Source of the DNA: Umezawaea endophytica
Lineage (GTDB): Bacteria > Actinomycetota > Actinomycetes > Mycobacteriales > Pseudonocardiaceae
Length of the DNA: 38,605 nt
Reading direction: 5' to 3'
Assembly: GCF_025061645.1 (NCBI RefSeq)
Contig: NZ_JANYMP010000053.1
Span: forward strand, 1 to 38,605
Shown: in pieces, positions 7,896 through 16,535 of the stretch
How positions within the stretch are numbered: position 1 is the stretch's first letter
Layout: the number at the start of each line of letters is the position of its first letter
The notes under the pieces: model-generated
Databases searched by the model: none
Told to the model about the DNA's origin: nothing
What the model saw: only the letters and a program-made list of their open reading frames with translations
Translations under genes and position numbers: made by a program

Positions 7896-10472
7896 TCAGC
7901 CGCGACGTCCTCCCTTCCGCCGGGTCAGTGCACGCTCCCGCCACTTGTCCAGTTCCACCAGGACGTAGGCGACAGCGCTCGCCACCACGATCAACCCCCA
8001 GTCCCGCCAGTCGATCGGGCTCGTGTGGAACAGTCCGTTCATCGCGGGCAGGTAGGTGAACAGCAGTTGCAGCCCCGCCGTCACGGCGATTCCACCGAGC
8101 AGCCAAGGGCTCCGGGTGATCGGCACCCCAGGGCGCAGGTCCTCCAGCGACCGGCAATTGAGCAGGTAGGCGATCTGAGCGGCCACGAACACGTTGACCG
8201 CCACCGTCCGCGCCTCCTCCACCGGCGCACCGGAGGTGAGCCACCAGTGGAACGCCCCGAACGACAGTCCCAGGAGGACGGTCGACACGAACAGGACGCG
8301 CCGCACGAGCCTCCCGGTGAGCAGCGGCAGTGTGGGCGGCAGCGGTGGCCTGCGCATCACATCGGGCTCGCGCGGTTCGAACGCCAGCGTCAAGCCCAGC
8401 GCAACGGCGGTGGTCATGTTGATCCACAGGATCTGCACCGGCAGGACCGGCAGCGCGGTGCCGAGCACGACCGCGGTGAGGATCACCAGGCCTTCGGCCA
8501 TGTTCGTCGGCAGCGTCCAGATGATGAACTTGCGCAGGTTGTCGAAGACCGCGCGCCCTTCTTCGACTGCGGCTCGGATCGAGGAGAAGTTGTCGTCGGC
8601 CAGCACCATGTCCGCGGCCTGCTTCGCGACCTCCGTGCCGCCCCGACCCATGGCGACGCCGATGTCCGCGCGGCGCAGCGCGGGCGCGTCGTTGACCCCG
8701 TCGCCCGTCATCGCGACGACATGGCCCTGCCGCTGGAACTCCTTGACCAGGCGCAGCTTCTCCTCCGGCGTCACCCTGGCGTAGACGCCGTCCTCGGGGA
8801 TGTCGAAGGTCCGAGCGATGGCCCGAGCCGTGACCGGGTGGTCACCGGTGATCATCCGGACGTCGATGCCCGCCGTGCGGCACTCCCGGACGGCCTCGAT
8901 CGCCTCCGGTCGCGGCGGGTCGTGCATCGCTTGCAGGCCGAGGAGTTCCACGTGGCCGCGCAGGTTCTCCTCCGTCAACTCGGAGCCCGCGGACAACCGG
9001 GCCGAGCCGATGGCCAGGACCCGCAGCCCTGCCGCGGCCAGGTCGTCGGTTGAGGTCGGCTCTTCGGGGTTCCCGGTCAGGTCGAGGATCCGCTCGACCG
9101 CGCCTTTGAGGTACACGACGCCGCCGGCGTGCGACGTGGCCATGTACTGGCGTTCGGAGGTGAATGGCAGGACGTCGAGCCTGTGGGGCACGTCCCGCAG
9201 GTCCAGTCCAGCCTTGCGCGCGGCCACGACCAGCGCGGCCTCGGTGGGGTCGCCGACCGCCGTCCAGGCGCCGTGCTCCTCGACGATCCGCGCGTCGTTG
9301 CACGCCAGGCCCGCCAGCAGGCACTCGCGCAGCTCAGGGGTCACGGGCGTCGAGAAGTCGCCGTCCGGGTCGTAACCGACACCTGTCACGTCCACGGAGT
9401 GGCCGGAGACCACGACGGTGCGGACGGTCATCGCGTTCGCGGTGAGCGTGCCGGTCTTGTCCGTGCAGATGGTCGTGGTGCTGCCCAGCGTCTCCACGGC
9501 GGGCAGGCGTCGGATGATCGCGTTGCGGCGGGCCATCCGGGCGACGCCGATGGCGAGCGTCACGGTGACCGCGGCGGGCAGGCCCTCCGGGATCGCGCCG
9601 ACGGCGAGGGCGACCGCGGCGGTGACCATCACGCCGAGCGGTTCCCCGCGCACCAGGCCGATCACCACGCTGACGGCCGCCAGCCCGAGGATGACGACCG
9701 TCAGCAGCTTGGCGAAGCGGTCCAGCTTGCGGGTCAACGGGGTGCGCACGGTGGACGTGCTGCCCACGAGCCGGTGGACGCGGCCGATCTCGGTGTCCGC
9801 ACCGGTCGCCACGACGACACCGCGCCCGCTGCCCGCGGTGACCAGGGTGCTGGAGTAGGCCATGTTCGTGCGGTCGGCCAGTGCGGTGTCGTGGGGCAGC
9901 GGGAGCGGGTCCTTCGCCACGGCGGCGGACTCACCGGTCAGCGCCGACTCGTCGACCGCGAGTTCCCCGGTGCGCACCAGCCTGAGGTCGGCGGGCACCT
10001 GGTCGCCGGGTTCGAGCGTGACCAGGTCGCCGGGAACGAGGTCGTCGGAGGAGATCCGCGTCGCCTGCCCGTCACGGATGACGGTGGCCTCGGTGTGGAC
10101 CATGGCGATCAGCGCGTCCAGCGCACGTTCGGCTCGAAGTTCCTGCACGAACCCGATCAGGGCGTTGACGACCACGACGGCGAACACGACCGAGGCGTCC
10201 ACCGCCTCCCCGAGCACGGCGGTCAGCACGGCGGCGCCGAGCAGCACGTAGATCAACGGGTTGTTGACCTGGTCGATCAGTTGGAACACCCAGCCTCGGC
10301 CTCGTGGCGGGGGCAGGGTGTTGGGTCCCAGGTCCGCCAGTCTCCGCTGGGCTTCGGCCGCTGTCAGGCCGGTGTCCGCGTCGGTTTCGGCGAGCAGGAC
10401 CACCTCGTGCACCGGCATCCCGTGGTGCACAGCGGTCTCGACGAGTTCAGCGGTGGTGAGGGGCACGGTCAC
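7896..10472 (-). CDS. CtpF-like P2-type cation-transporting ATPase
   Basis: This 858-residue P-type ATPase has the expected parts: a cation-ATPase N-terminal region (residues about 15-85), actuator TGES at 179-182, the IPEGLP membrane motif of P2 calcium-type pumps, phosphorylation site DKTGT with D338, the hinge GDGVNDAPA, and a C-terminal group of membrane helices. It pumps cations out of the cytoplasm; Ca2+ is the usual guess, as for mycobacterial CtpF (Rv1997), a DosR-regulated member. The GTG at 10472 overlaps the upstream TGA. A second GTG at 10466 has better spacing from AGGA and may be the true start. It is last in the usp/acyl-CoA ligase operon. Ion specificity is uncertain. Confidence 0.93.
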   Translation of the reverse strand: MTVPLTTAELVETAVHHGMPVHEVVLLAETDADTGLTAAEAQRRLADLGPNTLPPPRGRGWVFQLIDQVNNPLIYVLLGAAVLTAVLGEAVDASVVFAVVVVNALIGFVQELRAERALDALIAMVHTEATVIRDGQATRISSDDLVPGDLVTLEPGDQVPADLRLVRTGELAVDESALTGESAAVAKDPLPLPHDTALADRTNMAYSSTLVTAGSGRGVVVATGADTEIGRVHRLVGSTSTVRTPLTRKLDRFAKLLTVVILGLAAVSVVIGLVRGEPLGVMVTAAVALAVGAIPEGLPAAVTVTLAIGVARMARRNAIIRRLPAVETLGSTTTICTDKTGTLTANAMTVRTVVVSGHSVDVTGVGYDPDGDFSTPVTPELRECLLAGLACNDARIVEEHGAWTAVGDPTEAALVVAARKAGLDLRDVPHRLDVLPFTSERQYMATSHAGGVVYLKGAVERILDLTGNPEEPTSTDDLAAAGLRVLAIGSARLSAGSELTEENLRGHVELLGLQAMHDPPRPEAIEAVRECRTAGIDVRMITGDHPVTARAIARTFDIPEDGVYARVTPEEKLRLVKEFQRQGHVVAMTGDGVNDAPALRRADIGVAMGRGGTEVAKQAADMVLADDNFSSIRAAVEEGRAVFDNLRKFIIWTLPTNMAEGLVILTAVVLGTALPVLPVQILWINMTTAVALGLTLAFEPREPDVMRRPPLPPTLPLLTGRLVRRVLFVSTVLLGLSFGAFHWWLTSGAPVEEARTVAVNVFVAAQIAYLLNCRSLEDLRPGVPITRSPWLLGGIAVTAGLQLLFTYLPAMNGLFHTSPIDWRDWGLIVVASAVAYVLVELDKWRERALTRRKGGRRG

Positions 10473-13105
10473 TCCTGGCCTTTCGCGCGCAGGCCGCGCA
10501 GGTACGGGTCCACCGGCGACGCGGGTTCGATCCGCACGCGGGCGTCCACGACCTGGCAGCGCTCATCGGTCGCGATCACCGGGTTGAGGTCGAGTTCGGC
10601 GATCTCGGGAACGAGTTCGGCCAGCTTCGCCACCCGCAGCAGCACGTCGCGCACCGGCGCCTCCGCCACGTCGAGGAACACTTCTTCGGCGGCCCGGAAC
10701 CCGTGCAGGAGGTCGTCGGCGTCAGCGGCGGACAGCGGCGCGAGCGCGGCGGCGCGGTCGTCGACGAGGTCGGTGTCGATGCCGCCGAGCCCGGTGACCA
10801 CCAGCGGCCCGAACTCCTGGTCGTTGACCACACCCACCAGTAGTTCCCGACCGCGGCCCGCCATCGGCTGGACGAACGCGCCGCGCAGCCGGTCGCCGAA
10901 CAGCGCCCGGAACCGGCTGAACGCGTCCGCGGCGGCTTCCGGGGTTTCCAGGTCGAGTACAACGCCGCCGCCCTTGCTCTTGTGCAGCAGGTCGACCGCG
11001 ATCGCCTTCAGCACGACGGGACAGCCGAATCCGCGCTGCGCGGAGGCAGTGGCCTCGGCGGTGGTCGTCACGACCCCGCCGAGCACGGGCAGTCCGAAGG
11101 CGCTCAGCAGTTCGACCACCTGGTCCGGGGCGAGCCATCCGTCGCCGTGATCGTCCTCCAGGTGCCGCGCGACAACCGCACGTGCTCTGTCCAGGTCGAT
11201 CCCGTCGAGTTCGTCCCCACCAGCGGGACGCGCCAACCAGCCCGCTCGCTCGGCGAGCCTCGCGAGCACGGCGGCGGCCTGGGCCGGATCGGTGTAGCTG
11301 GGCACCGGCCCGGACTCCACGGCCGCCACCTGCCCGGCGTCGACCGCGAGGACAGGCTTGCCTTCCACCGGGTGAACACCGCTCGCCGGGTCGCCCAGCG
11401 CGGTGGGAACCGTGACCACGATGACCGCGTCCACGCCCGGATCGGCCGCGACCGCGTCGAGGCAGCGGGCAAAGGTCCGCTCGTCCACGACCGCGGTGGT
11501 GTCGACGGGGTTGCGCGTGCTGGCCGTGGCGGGCAGCAGCGCACGCAGGGCCGCGATCGTGGCGCTCGACAGTTCGGCGACCTCGAGGCCGTTGTGCACG
11601 CAAGCATCGGCCGCCAGCACGCCGAGCCCGCCCGCGTTGCTGAGCACGGCGACGGATCGACCGTCGGGCAGCGGCTGGCCGTGCAGTGCCGCGAGCACGT
11701 CCACCAGTTCGGCGACGCCGTCGACGGCGGTGATGCCCGCTTGCCGGAACAGGGCGTCGCGGGTGATCGCCGGGGTGGCGGTCGCGGCCGTGTGCGACGC
11801 GGCGGCACGCTGCCCCGCCTCGGAACTGGCCGACCGGATCGCGAGCACCGGCTTGCGGCGGGCGACCCGCCGGGCCAGTCGGGCGAACTTGCGCGGGTTG
11901 CCGAAGGACTCCAGGTACAGCACGACGGCACGGGTGTGCTCGTCGCGTTCCCACCACAGCAGCAGGTCGTTGCCGCTGACGTCGTACTTGTCGCCCGTGG
12001 ACACGAGGTTGGAGGTGCCGAGGCCGATCCGGCGCAGCCGTTCGACCACGGCGATGGCGATGCCGCCGGACTGGGTCACCACTCCGACGTCACCGGTGTT
12101 GGTGCGGGTGCGGGCGAAGGTGGCGTTCATGCTCACGCCGGGTTCGCCGCTGGAGACGCCGAGGCAATTCGGGCCGACGACGCGCATACCGTGCTCGCAG
12201 ACGGCGGTCATCAGTCCCCGTGCCAGCTCCGGGTGCTCGGTGACCCCGGCGGTGATGACGACCAGTGCCTTGACACCACGTCGTCCGCACTGCTCGGCGG
12301 CGGCGGGCACCTTGTCCGCGGGTACGCACAGCACCGCCAGTTCGGGTACGTCCGGCACCTCGGCGATCGACGCGTAGCAGGCGACGCCCGCGACCGAGGT
12401 CGCGTGCGGGTTGACCGCGTAGAGATCACCGGCGAAATCGCCGGCGACGAGGTTGCGCAGCAAGGCGTTCCCGACGCCGGTTTCCTTGCGGCTCGCGCCG
12501 ATCACGACGATCGACGTCGGCTTCAGCACCGCGCGCAGGCTCTGGACTTCGGCGGTGAGCTCGCGGTCGGCGACCGCGTCGAGGTAGGTATCCACCGGTT
12601 CGAGCCCGAGGTCGACGTGCACGACGTCGCTGTCGGCGGTGACCGTCCACACCAGACCCATGTTGGTGAAGACGTGCAGCATGCGGGAGTTGATGGTCAT
12701 GACGTCGGCGACGAAGCGGCGTAGGCCGCGGCGGACCGCGAGCGAGCAGAGGCGTTCGAGCAGCAGTGTGCCGACCCCGTGCGCCTGCTCGGCGTGCGAG
12801 ACGACCAGCGCCACCTCCGCCTGCGTCGGCACGTCCAGGACGATGTAGCTCGCCGCGCCGAGCAGCCTGCCGTCGCGAAAAGCCCCCACCGTCACATGGT
12901 TCGGGTCGTCCGGTGTGGCCATCCGGCTGACGAAGTCCTCCAACTGCCGGGGTGAGGTCGTGAAGAACCTGAGGTAGCGGTCCTCCAGCGGCAACGACTC
13001 GTGCAGCACCAGCAGCGCGCCGACGTCGCCCGCTCCCAGTTCCCGCACCGCCACCACCGTGCCGTCGGTCAGCAGAGCGCGGTCCGGTTCCAGGTTCACG
13101 GCCAT
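10469..13105 (-). CDS. GNAT acetyltransferase / ADP-forming acyl-CoA synthetase fusion
   Basis: This 878-residue protein begins with a GNAT domain (residues about 15-165, with the acetyl-CoA loop region EQAHGVGTLLLERL), followed by a CoA-binding Rossmann domain (from about residue 190, SIVVIGASRKETGVGNALLRN), succinyl-CoA-ligase-like domains to about residue 480 and beyond, and an ATP-grasp domain (about 655-870). The ligase half interconverts acyl-CoA, ADP and phosphate with acid, CoA and ATP. The catalytic-type His in SHTAA (H438) and an ATP-grasp His (H708, LLHKSKGGG) are present, so activity seems possible. That differs from E. coli Pat, whose ligase half is considered inactive. The GNAT half may acetylate protein lysines. 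It is co-transcribed with usp and the ATPase gene. Confidence 0.92.
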   Translation of the reverse strand: MAVNLEPDRALLTDGTVVAVRELGAGDVGALLVLHESLPLEDRYLRFFTTSPRQLEDFVSRMATPDDPNHVTVGAFRDGRLLGAASYIVLDVPTQAEVALVVSHAEQAHGVGTLLLERLCSLAVRRGLRRFVADVMTINSRMLHVFTNMGLVWTVTADSDVVHVDLGLEPVDTYLDAVADRELTAEVQSLRAVLKPTSIVVIGASRKETGVGNALLRNLVAGDFAGDLYAVNPHATSVAGVACYASIAEVPDVPELAVLCVPADKVPAAAEQCGRRGVKALVVITAGVTEHPELARGLMTAVCEHGMRVVGPNCLGVSSGEPGVSMNATFARTRTNTGDVGVVTQSGGIAIAVVERLRRIGLGTSNLVSTGDKYDVSGNDLLLWWERDEHTRAVVLYLESFGNPRKFARLARRVARRKPVLAIRSASSEAGQRAAASHTAATATPAITRDALFRQAGITAVDGVAELVDVLAALHGQPLPDGRSVAVLSNAGGLGVLAADACVHNGLEVAELSSATIAALRALLPATASTRNPVDTTAVVDERTFARCLDAVAADPGVDAVIVVTVPTALGDPASGVHPVEGKPVLAVDAGQVAAVESGPVPSYTDPAQAAAVLARLAERAGWLARPAGGDELDGIDLDRARAVVARHLEDDHGDGWLAPDQVVELLSAFGLPVLGGVVTTTAEATASAQRGFGCPVVLKAIAVDLLHKSKGGGVVLDLETPEAAADAFSRFRALFGDRLRGAFVQPMAGRGRELLVGVVNDQEFGPLVVTGLGGIDTDLVDDRAAALAPLSAADADDLLHGFRAAEEVFLDVAEAPVRDVLLRVAKLAELVPEIAELDLNPVIATDERCQVVDARVRIEPASPVDPYLRGLRAKGQE

Positions 13106-13138
13106 GACAAGCCTCTCTCGCGTGGTGGTCGAGCGTCG

Positions 13139-13648
13139 TCAGTAGAGCGGGCCGGGGGTGATGGGCGCGCTGGAGCGCAGCGGGTGCTCGTGCGCCGGTT
13201 CCACGGCGGGGCCGTTGATCACGACGACCGGGCAGGACGCGTGGTGCACGCAGTACAGGCTCACCGAGCCGAGCAACGTCGCCATGACCGCCCCGAGCCC
13301 ACGGCGTCCCACGACCAGCAAGGACGCGTGCTTGGCGGCCTCCACCAAGGCCAGCTTCGCTTCCTCCGCCGCGGCGGTCGTGCGGATCTCGACCTCGGTC
13401 GTCACCCCGGCCACGGCGGTGTCGAGCACGTCCTGCTGCGCGGCGCGCAACTCCTCGGGCAGCATCCCGATCATCATGTCGATCGGCACGGCGCCGACCG
13501 CCATGCCGAAGTCCCGGTGCTGCCCGGTGATCGCCTCGACGGCGCAGCCGCGCCGCGCCGCCTCCTCCACCGCCCACGCCAGGGCCGCCTGGCTCGCCGG
13601 GGATCCGTCCACGCCGACCACGATCGGCCGGGAGTCGAAGTCGTTCAT
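13139..13648 (-). CDS. universal stress protein, single domain
   Basis: This 169-residue UspA-fold protein opens with RPIVVGVDGSPASQAALAWAV, the usual first strand and loop. The ATP-binding-type pattern appears as VVGRRGLGAVMATLLGSVS, a variant of G2xG9xGS. A tail of about 25 residues after the domain is Pro- and His-containing. The ATG at 13648 follows AGGAGGAGCGGATC; the longer open frame upstream is the shadow of the divergent usp. It leads the usp-ligase-ATPase operon, and two DosR-like boxes lie upstream. Usp proteins are common DosR targets; the specific role is unknown. Confidence 0.9.
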   Translation of the reverse strand: MNDFDSRPIVVGVDGSPASQAALAWAVEEAARRGCAVEAITGQHRDFGMAVGAVPIDMMIGMLPEELRAAQQDVLDTAVAGVTTEVEIRTTAAAEEAKLALVEAAKHASLLVVGRRGLGAVMATLLGSVSLYCVHHASCPVVVINGPAVEPAHEHPLRSSAPITPGPLY

Positions 13649-13728
13649 GATCCGCTCCTCCTGTGCTGGTGGCATCGAGCTTCTCCGTTCGGCGTGGCGC
13701 CGGTCAGTGGCGGCAGTCCCGCGCGGCC

Positions 13729-13742
13729 GGGACTTTCGACCC
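13729..13742. promoter_or_regulatory. DosR-like box (1 of 2, usp/usp)
   Basis: GGGACTTTCGACCC differs from the 6222 palindrome at a single base (T to A in the right arm). It lies 81 bases upstream of the leftward usp and about 100 upstream of the rightward usp. Confidence 0.65.
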
Positions 13743-13769
13743 TTCGGGTTCGCCGGGCCCTGCCGGAGG

Positions 13770-13783
13770 GGGACGTTGGCCCC
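13770..13783. promoter_or_regulatory. DosR-like box (2 of 2, usp/usp)
   Basis: GGGACGTTGGCCCC differs from GGGAC-N4-GTCCC at one position. Its centre is 41 bases (about four helical turns) from the box at 13729, a phasing that would place two bound dimers on the same face. Confidence 0.55.
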
Positions 13784-13844
13784 TGCCGGGGTGTGCTCGC
13801 CGGGAGCAGCCTGGGAGGAGGACCAAGCGACGAGGAGGCTCGGC

Positions 13845-14270
13845 ATGAGGTCACCCGTGATCGTGGTCGGCGTGGACGGTTCCGAGGCCGGGCGCTCGGC
13901 ACTGCGCTGGGCACTTGAGGAGGCGATCCGCACGGGCGCGTTCGTCGAGGCGACGACAGCGTGGGTGCGCGAGCCCGCGACGGCCCCCGACAGCGGGACT
14001 CCGCACCGGAAACATCCCGCGCGGGACCTGCACCGGGTCGTGGAGGAGGTTCGCGCCGAGGTGCCCGGCGCGCCCGACGTGGCGGAGGTGACGGTCGTCG
14101 GCGACCCCTCCACCGTGCTGGTCGGGGCCTCTCGGCAAGCCGACCTGCTCGTGGTCGGCACGCGGGGAGGCGGCCCGCTCGTCGACCTCGTGATGGGCAG
14201 CGTCGCGTCCGACTGCGTGCGGCACTCGGCCTGTCCAGTGGTCGTGATCCCACCCGGCGTGCACGTCTAG
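13845..14270 (+). CDS. universal stress protein, single domain
   Basis: This 141-residue Usp starts at an ATG with AGGAGG seven bases upstream. It has VIVVGVDGSEAGRSALRWAL at the N-terminus and VVGTRGGGPLVDLVMGSVAS near residue 105, close to the ATP-binding G2xG9xGS pattern. It is a monocistronic unit divergent from the usp-ligase-ATPase operon and ends at a convergent hairpin. The closest relative in the window by layout is the protein encoded at 16536. Ligand and partner are unknown. Confidence 0.9.
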   Translation: MRSPVIVVGVDGSEAGRSALRWALEEAIRTGAFVEATTAWVREPATAPDSGTPHRKHPARDLHRVVEEVRAEVPGAPDVAEVTVVGDPSTVLVGASRQADLLVVGTRGGGPLVDLVMGSVASDCVRHSACPVVVIPPGVHV

Positions 14271-14281
14271 CGCTTACGCGG

Positions 14282-14324
14282 ACGGGCCGTGTTCCCCCTG
14301 AGCATCAAGGGGAACACGGCCCGT
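14282..14324. terminator. bidirectional terminator
   Basis: Arms 14282-14297 and 14309-14324 pair perfectly over 16 bases with an 11-base loop. It lies between the convergent usp genes ending at 14270 and 14334. Confidence 0.85.
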
Positions 14325-14333
14325 TCCGGTGGC

Positions 14334-15212
14334 CTAGGAGGTAGGCCGGACCACCGCGAGCGGGCACGGGGCGTGGTAGACCAGCGCCTGGCTGGTCGAC
14401 CCCAGCAGCATCCCGGTGAACCCGCCGTGGCCCCGGCTGCCGACCACGAGGAGCTGCGCCGACTCGGCCAGCTTCAGCAGCGCGCGGACCGGCCGGTCCC
14501 GCAGCACGACGCGGTCCACGTGGACGTCGGGGTACTTCTCCTGCCACCCGGCCATCCGTTCGGCGAGCAACCGCTGCTCGGCCTCGTCCACCTTCTCCCA
14601 GTCGATCGCGAGCCGCGCCTCGTTGTACGGGCTGTCGACCAGGAAGTCGGTCCACGTCATCACCGCCGTCAGCGGCACGCCTCGGGTCGACGCGGCGGCG
14701 AAGGCGAACTCGATCGCGGCCTCGCTGGCGGGCGATCCGTCCACGCCGACCACCACCGGCGCGTCGTCCGCCGGTGTGCCGCGCACCACCACGACCGGGC
14801 AGTGACCGTGCGCGGACAGCCCCACGGCCGTCGAGCCGATCAGCAGGCCGGTGAACCCGCCGAGGCCCTGCGAGCCGAGGACGACCATCCGGGCACCCTT
14901 CGACTCCCCGATGAGCACCGGCACGGCTGCTCCGATCGCCGTCACGGCCTCGACGTCGACGTCGGGCCGGGCCTCGCGTGCGACTGCTTCCGCCGCGGTG
15001 AGCCAGGTCTTGGCCTGGTCCTCCATGGCCTGGCGCACCTCGTACTCGGTGATCAGCAGTTCGGGGTACCCCCTGACGGGAACCAGCAGGGCGTGCACCA
15101 GGCGCAGGGGAATCCGGTGCCGAGCGCATTCCCGTGCCGCCCACGCGACCGCTTCGAGAGCCGAACTCGACCCGTCGACGCCGACGACGACCGGTGCGGG
15201 TGTTCCTGTCAT
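14334..15212 (-). CDS. tandem universal stress protein, two Usp domains
   Basis: This 292-residue protein carries two Usp domains, residues about 7-146 and 150-290. Each opens with VVVGVDGS. The first closes with VLGSQGLGGFTGLLIGSTA and the second with VVGSRGHGGFTGMLLGSTS, both intact G2xG9xG(S/T) nucleotide-binding patterns. The same build is found in mycobacterial Rv2623, a DosR-regulated ATP-binding Usp. The ATG at 15212 overlaps the TGA of the CBS-BON gene by four bases (ATGA), so the two are translationally coupled. ATP binding is likely; the downstream effect is not known. Confidence 0.93.
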   Translation of the reverse strand: MTGTPAPVVVGVDGSSSALEAVAWAARECARHRIPLRLVHALLVPVRGYPELLITEYEVRQAMEDQAKTWLTAAEAVAREARPDVDVEAVTAIGAAVPVLIGESKGARMVVLGSQGLGGFTGLLIGSTAVGLSAHGHCPVVVVRGTPADDAPVVVGVDGSPASEAAIEFAFAAASTRGVPLTAVMTWTDFLVDSPYNEARLAIDWEKVDEAEQRLLAERMAGWQEKYPDVHVDRVVLRDRPVRALLKLAESAQLLVVGSRGHGGFTGMLLGSTSQALVYHAPCPLAVVRPTS

Positions 15213-15787
15213 GGCAAGTCCTTTCCGGTTCGGACCGTCGCGGTCGCGACGCCCAGCACTCCCTCGGCCAGCGCGGCGACGACGCGCTGGAATTCGGCGT
15301 CGGCGAACTCGGTGTCGATGGTCACCTCACCGTCGTGCACGGACACAGACCACTCATCAGGGCCGCCGTAGACCTCCAGGCGGTGCCGCACGTCCGCGGC
15401 GATGGCCGAGTCGGTCCTGGCGAGCGCGCGCACCAGGTCGCGGCGGGTCACCACGCCGACGACCCGCGAGCCGTCGATGATCGGCAGGCTCCGCACGCGG
15501 TCGTCGAGCATCACCCTGGCGAGCAGCTCGACGGATGATCCAACACCCATGCCGAACGCGGGCGTGGTCATCACCTGTTCCACGGGGGCGCCGGGTGACT
15601 CGGGTCGGGTGTCGTACCGGCTGTGCAGCAGGTCGGCCTCGGTCACGATACCGACCATGCGCCGCTCCGCGTCGACGACGGGCAACGCGGTGAACCCGTG
15701 CGACACCAGCAGCGCCGCCGCTTCGCGGATCGGTACGTCGGGCGTCACGGTCACCGCCGGTTGGGTCATGATGTCCTTGGCGCGCAT
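15209..15787 (-). CDS. CBS-pair protein with C-terminal BON-like domain
   Basis: This 192-residue protein has two CBS motifs (residues about 1-56 and 70-123), each opening with a DIMTxPAVTV or QVMTTPAFGM element, followed by a C-terminal segment (about 130-190) resembling BON domains of CBS-BON proteins (DVRHRLE, VSVHDGEVTI, AEFQRVVAAL, GVLGVATATV). CBS pairs bind adenine nucleotides; BON domains are thought to bind membranes or ligands. AGGAGG lies five bases before the ATG. A DosR-like half box is about 60 bases upstream. It is coupled to the tandem usp gene. Confidence 0.88.
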   Translation of the reverse strand: MRAKDIMTQPAVTVTPDVPIREAAALLVSHGFTALPVVDAERRMVGIVTEADLLHSRYDTRPESPGAPVEQVMTTPAFGMGVGSSVELLARVMLDDRVRSLPIIDGSRVVGVVTRRDLVRALARTDSAIAADVRHRLEVYGGPDEWSVSVHDGEVTIDTEFADAEFQRVVAALAEGVLGVATATVRTGKDLP

Positions 15788-15847
15788 GGGTTTCCTCCTG
15801 GTCGTGAGTCCGCCTCCCAGGCTAGGGAGGAGGCGGCACGAACAACG

Positions 15848-15861
15848 CGGTCGTTGGTCCC
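15848..15861. promoter_or_regulatory. possible DosR-like box, one good arm
   Basis: CGGTCGTTGGTCCC has an intact GTTG-GTCCC half and a degenerate left arm (three of five). It lies about 60 bases upstream of the CBS-BON start. It is supported mostly by position. Confidence 0.4.
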
Positions 15862-15898
15862 GAGGAGACCGGGTCCGATGGTCATCGGGGGCCGGTCG

Positions 15899-16369
15899 TC
15901 ACGCCCGCGCCTTCTCGGCGTCCTCGGCGGCGGCGGTCCACTCGATCTTGGGCGGGAGCACGACGACAGGGACGTGGGAACGCCTCACGCAGGCCGAACT
16001 CACCGAGCCGAGCACGATCTTGCGCAGGTGTTCACCGCGGTGCCCCGCGACCACCAGCAGGGCCGCGTCGCTCGCGACGCGGACCAGTTCATCCGCGGGG
16101 TCGCCCTCGGTGGTGACCTGCTCGACCGGGGGCACCGTGGACCGTCCGGCGACGGCGGTCCGCACGGATTCGGCGAGCGCCTCCACCGCACGCGTCCGCA
16201 CCTCCTGCAGCGACGTCGGCACCCAGTCCGACATGGGCTCGAAGTTCCACACCCGCACGGCCTTCACCGGGCACCCGCGGATCAGCGCCTCGTCCAGGGC
16301 CCAGTCCAGGGCGTGCTGAGCCGCCTCAGACCCGTCCAGACCCACCACGATCGCCTTCTGCTCGCTCAT
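15899..16369 (-). CDS. universal stress protein, single domain
   Basis: This 156-residue Usp opens with AIVVGLDGSEAAQHALDWAL and has VVAGHRGEHLRKIVLGSVSS as its nucleotide-loop region, a variant form with HRG where GRRG is common. A short Ala/Glu-rich tail ends the protein. GGGGAG five bases before the ATG at 16369 supports the start. It is divergent from the next usp and separated by 129 bases from the CBS-BON gene downstream, which has its own possible box. Confidence 0.9.
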   Translation of the reverse strand: MSEQKAIVVGLDGSEAAQHALDWALDEALIRGCPVKAVRVWNFEPMSDWVPTSLQEVRTRAVEALAESVRTAVAGRSTVPPVEQVTTEGDPADELVRVASDAALLVVAGHRGEHLRKIVLGSVSSACVRRSHVPVVVLPPKIEWTAAAEDAEKARA

Positions 16370-16438
16370 CACGACTCCCCGATCATCGAATTCCGCTCTG
16401 TCACCACCCAGCCTGGAAGCGGACGACGGCGCGGAACA

Positions 16439-16451
16439 GGACCAAAGGTCC
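16439..16451. promoter_or_regulatory. DosR-like palindrome, usp/usp
   Basis: GGACCAAAGGTCC is a perfect palindrome around the central base of AAA. It has the GGAC/GTCC ends of the box but a one-base-longer spacer than the copies at 6222 and 17027. It is 70 and 85 bases from the two divergent usp starts. Confidence 0.55.
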
Positions 16452-16535
16452 ACGACGCGGGGACCGGAATGCCCTCGCCGCCGCCCGGTCCCGACGACGA
16501 CCCTGCTGGAGAGGTCGAGGTGGAGGAGGGCTCCG

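Noticed and set aside
9129-11150. Long plus-strand frames over the ATPase and ligase genes
   Set aside because: High-GC codon bias leaves the antisense frames open; the products have no domain pattern and overlap two firmly identified reverse-strand genes.
13158-13844. N-terminal extension of the usp at 13845 through the upstream frame
   Set aside because: The extension is antisense to the divergent usp gene and would cover two DosR-like boxes; AGGAGG sits before 13845.
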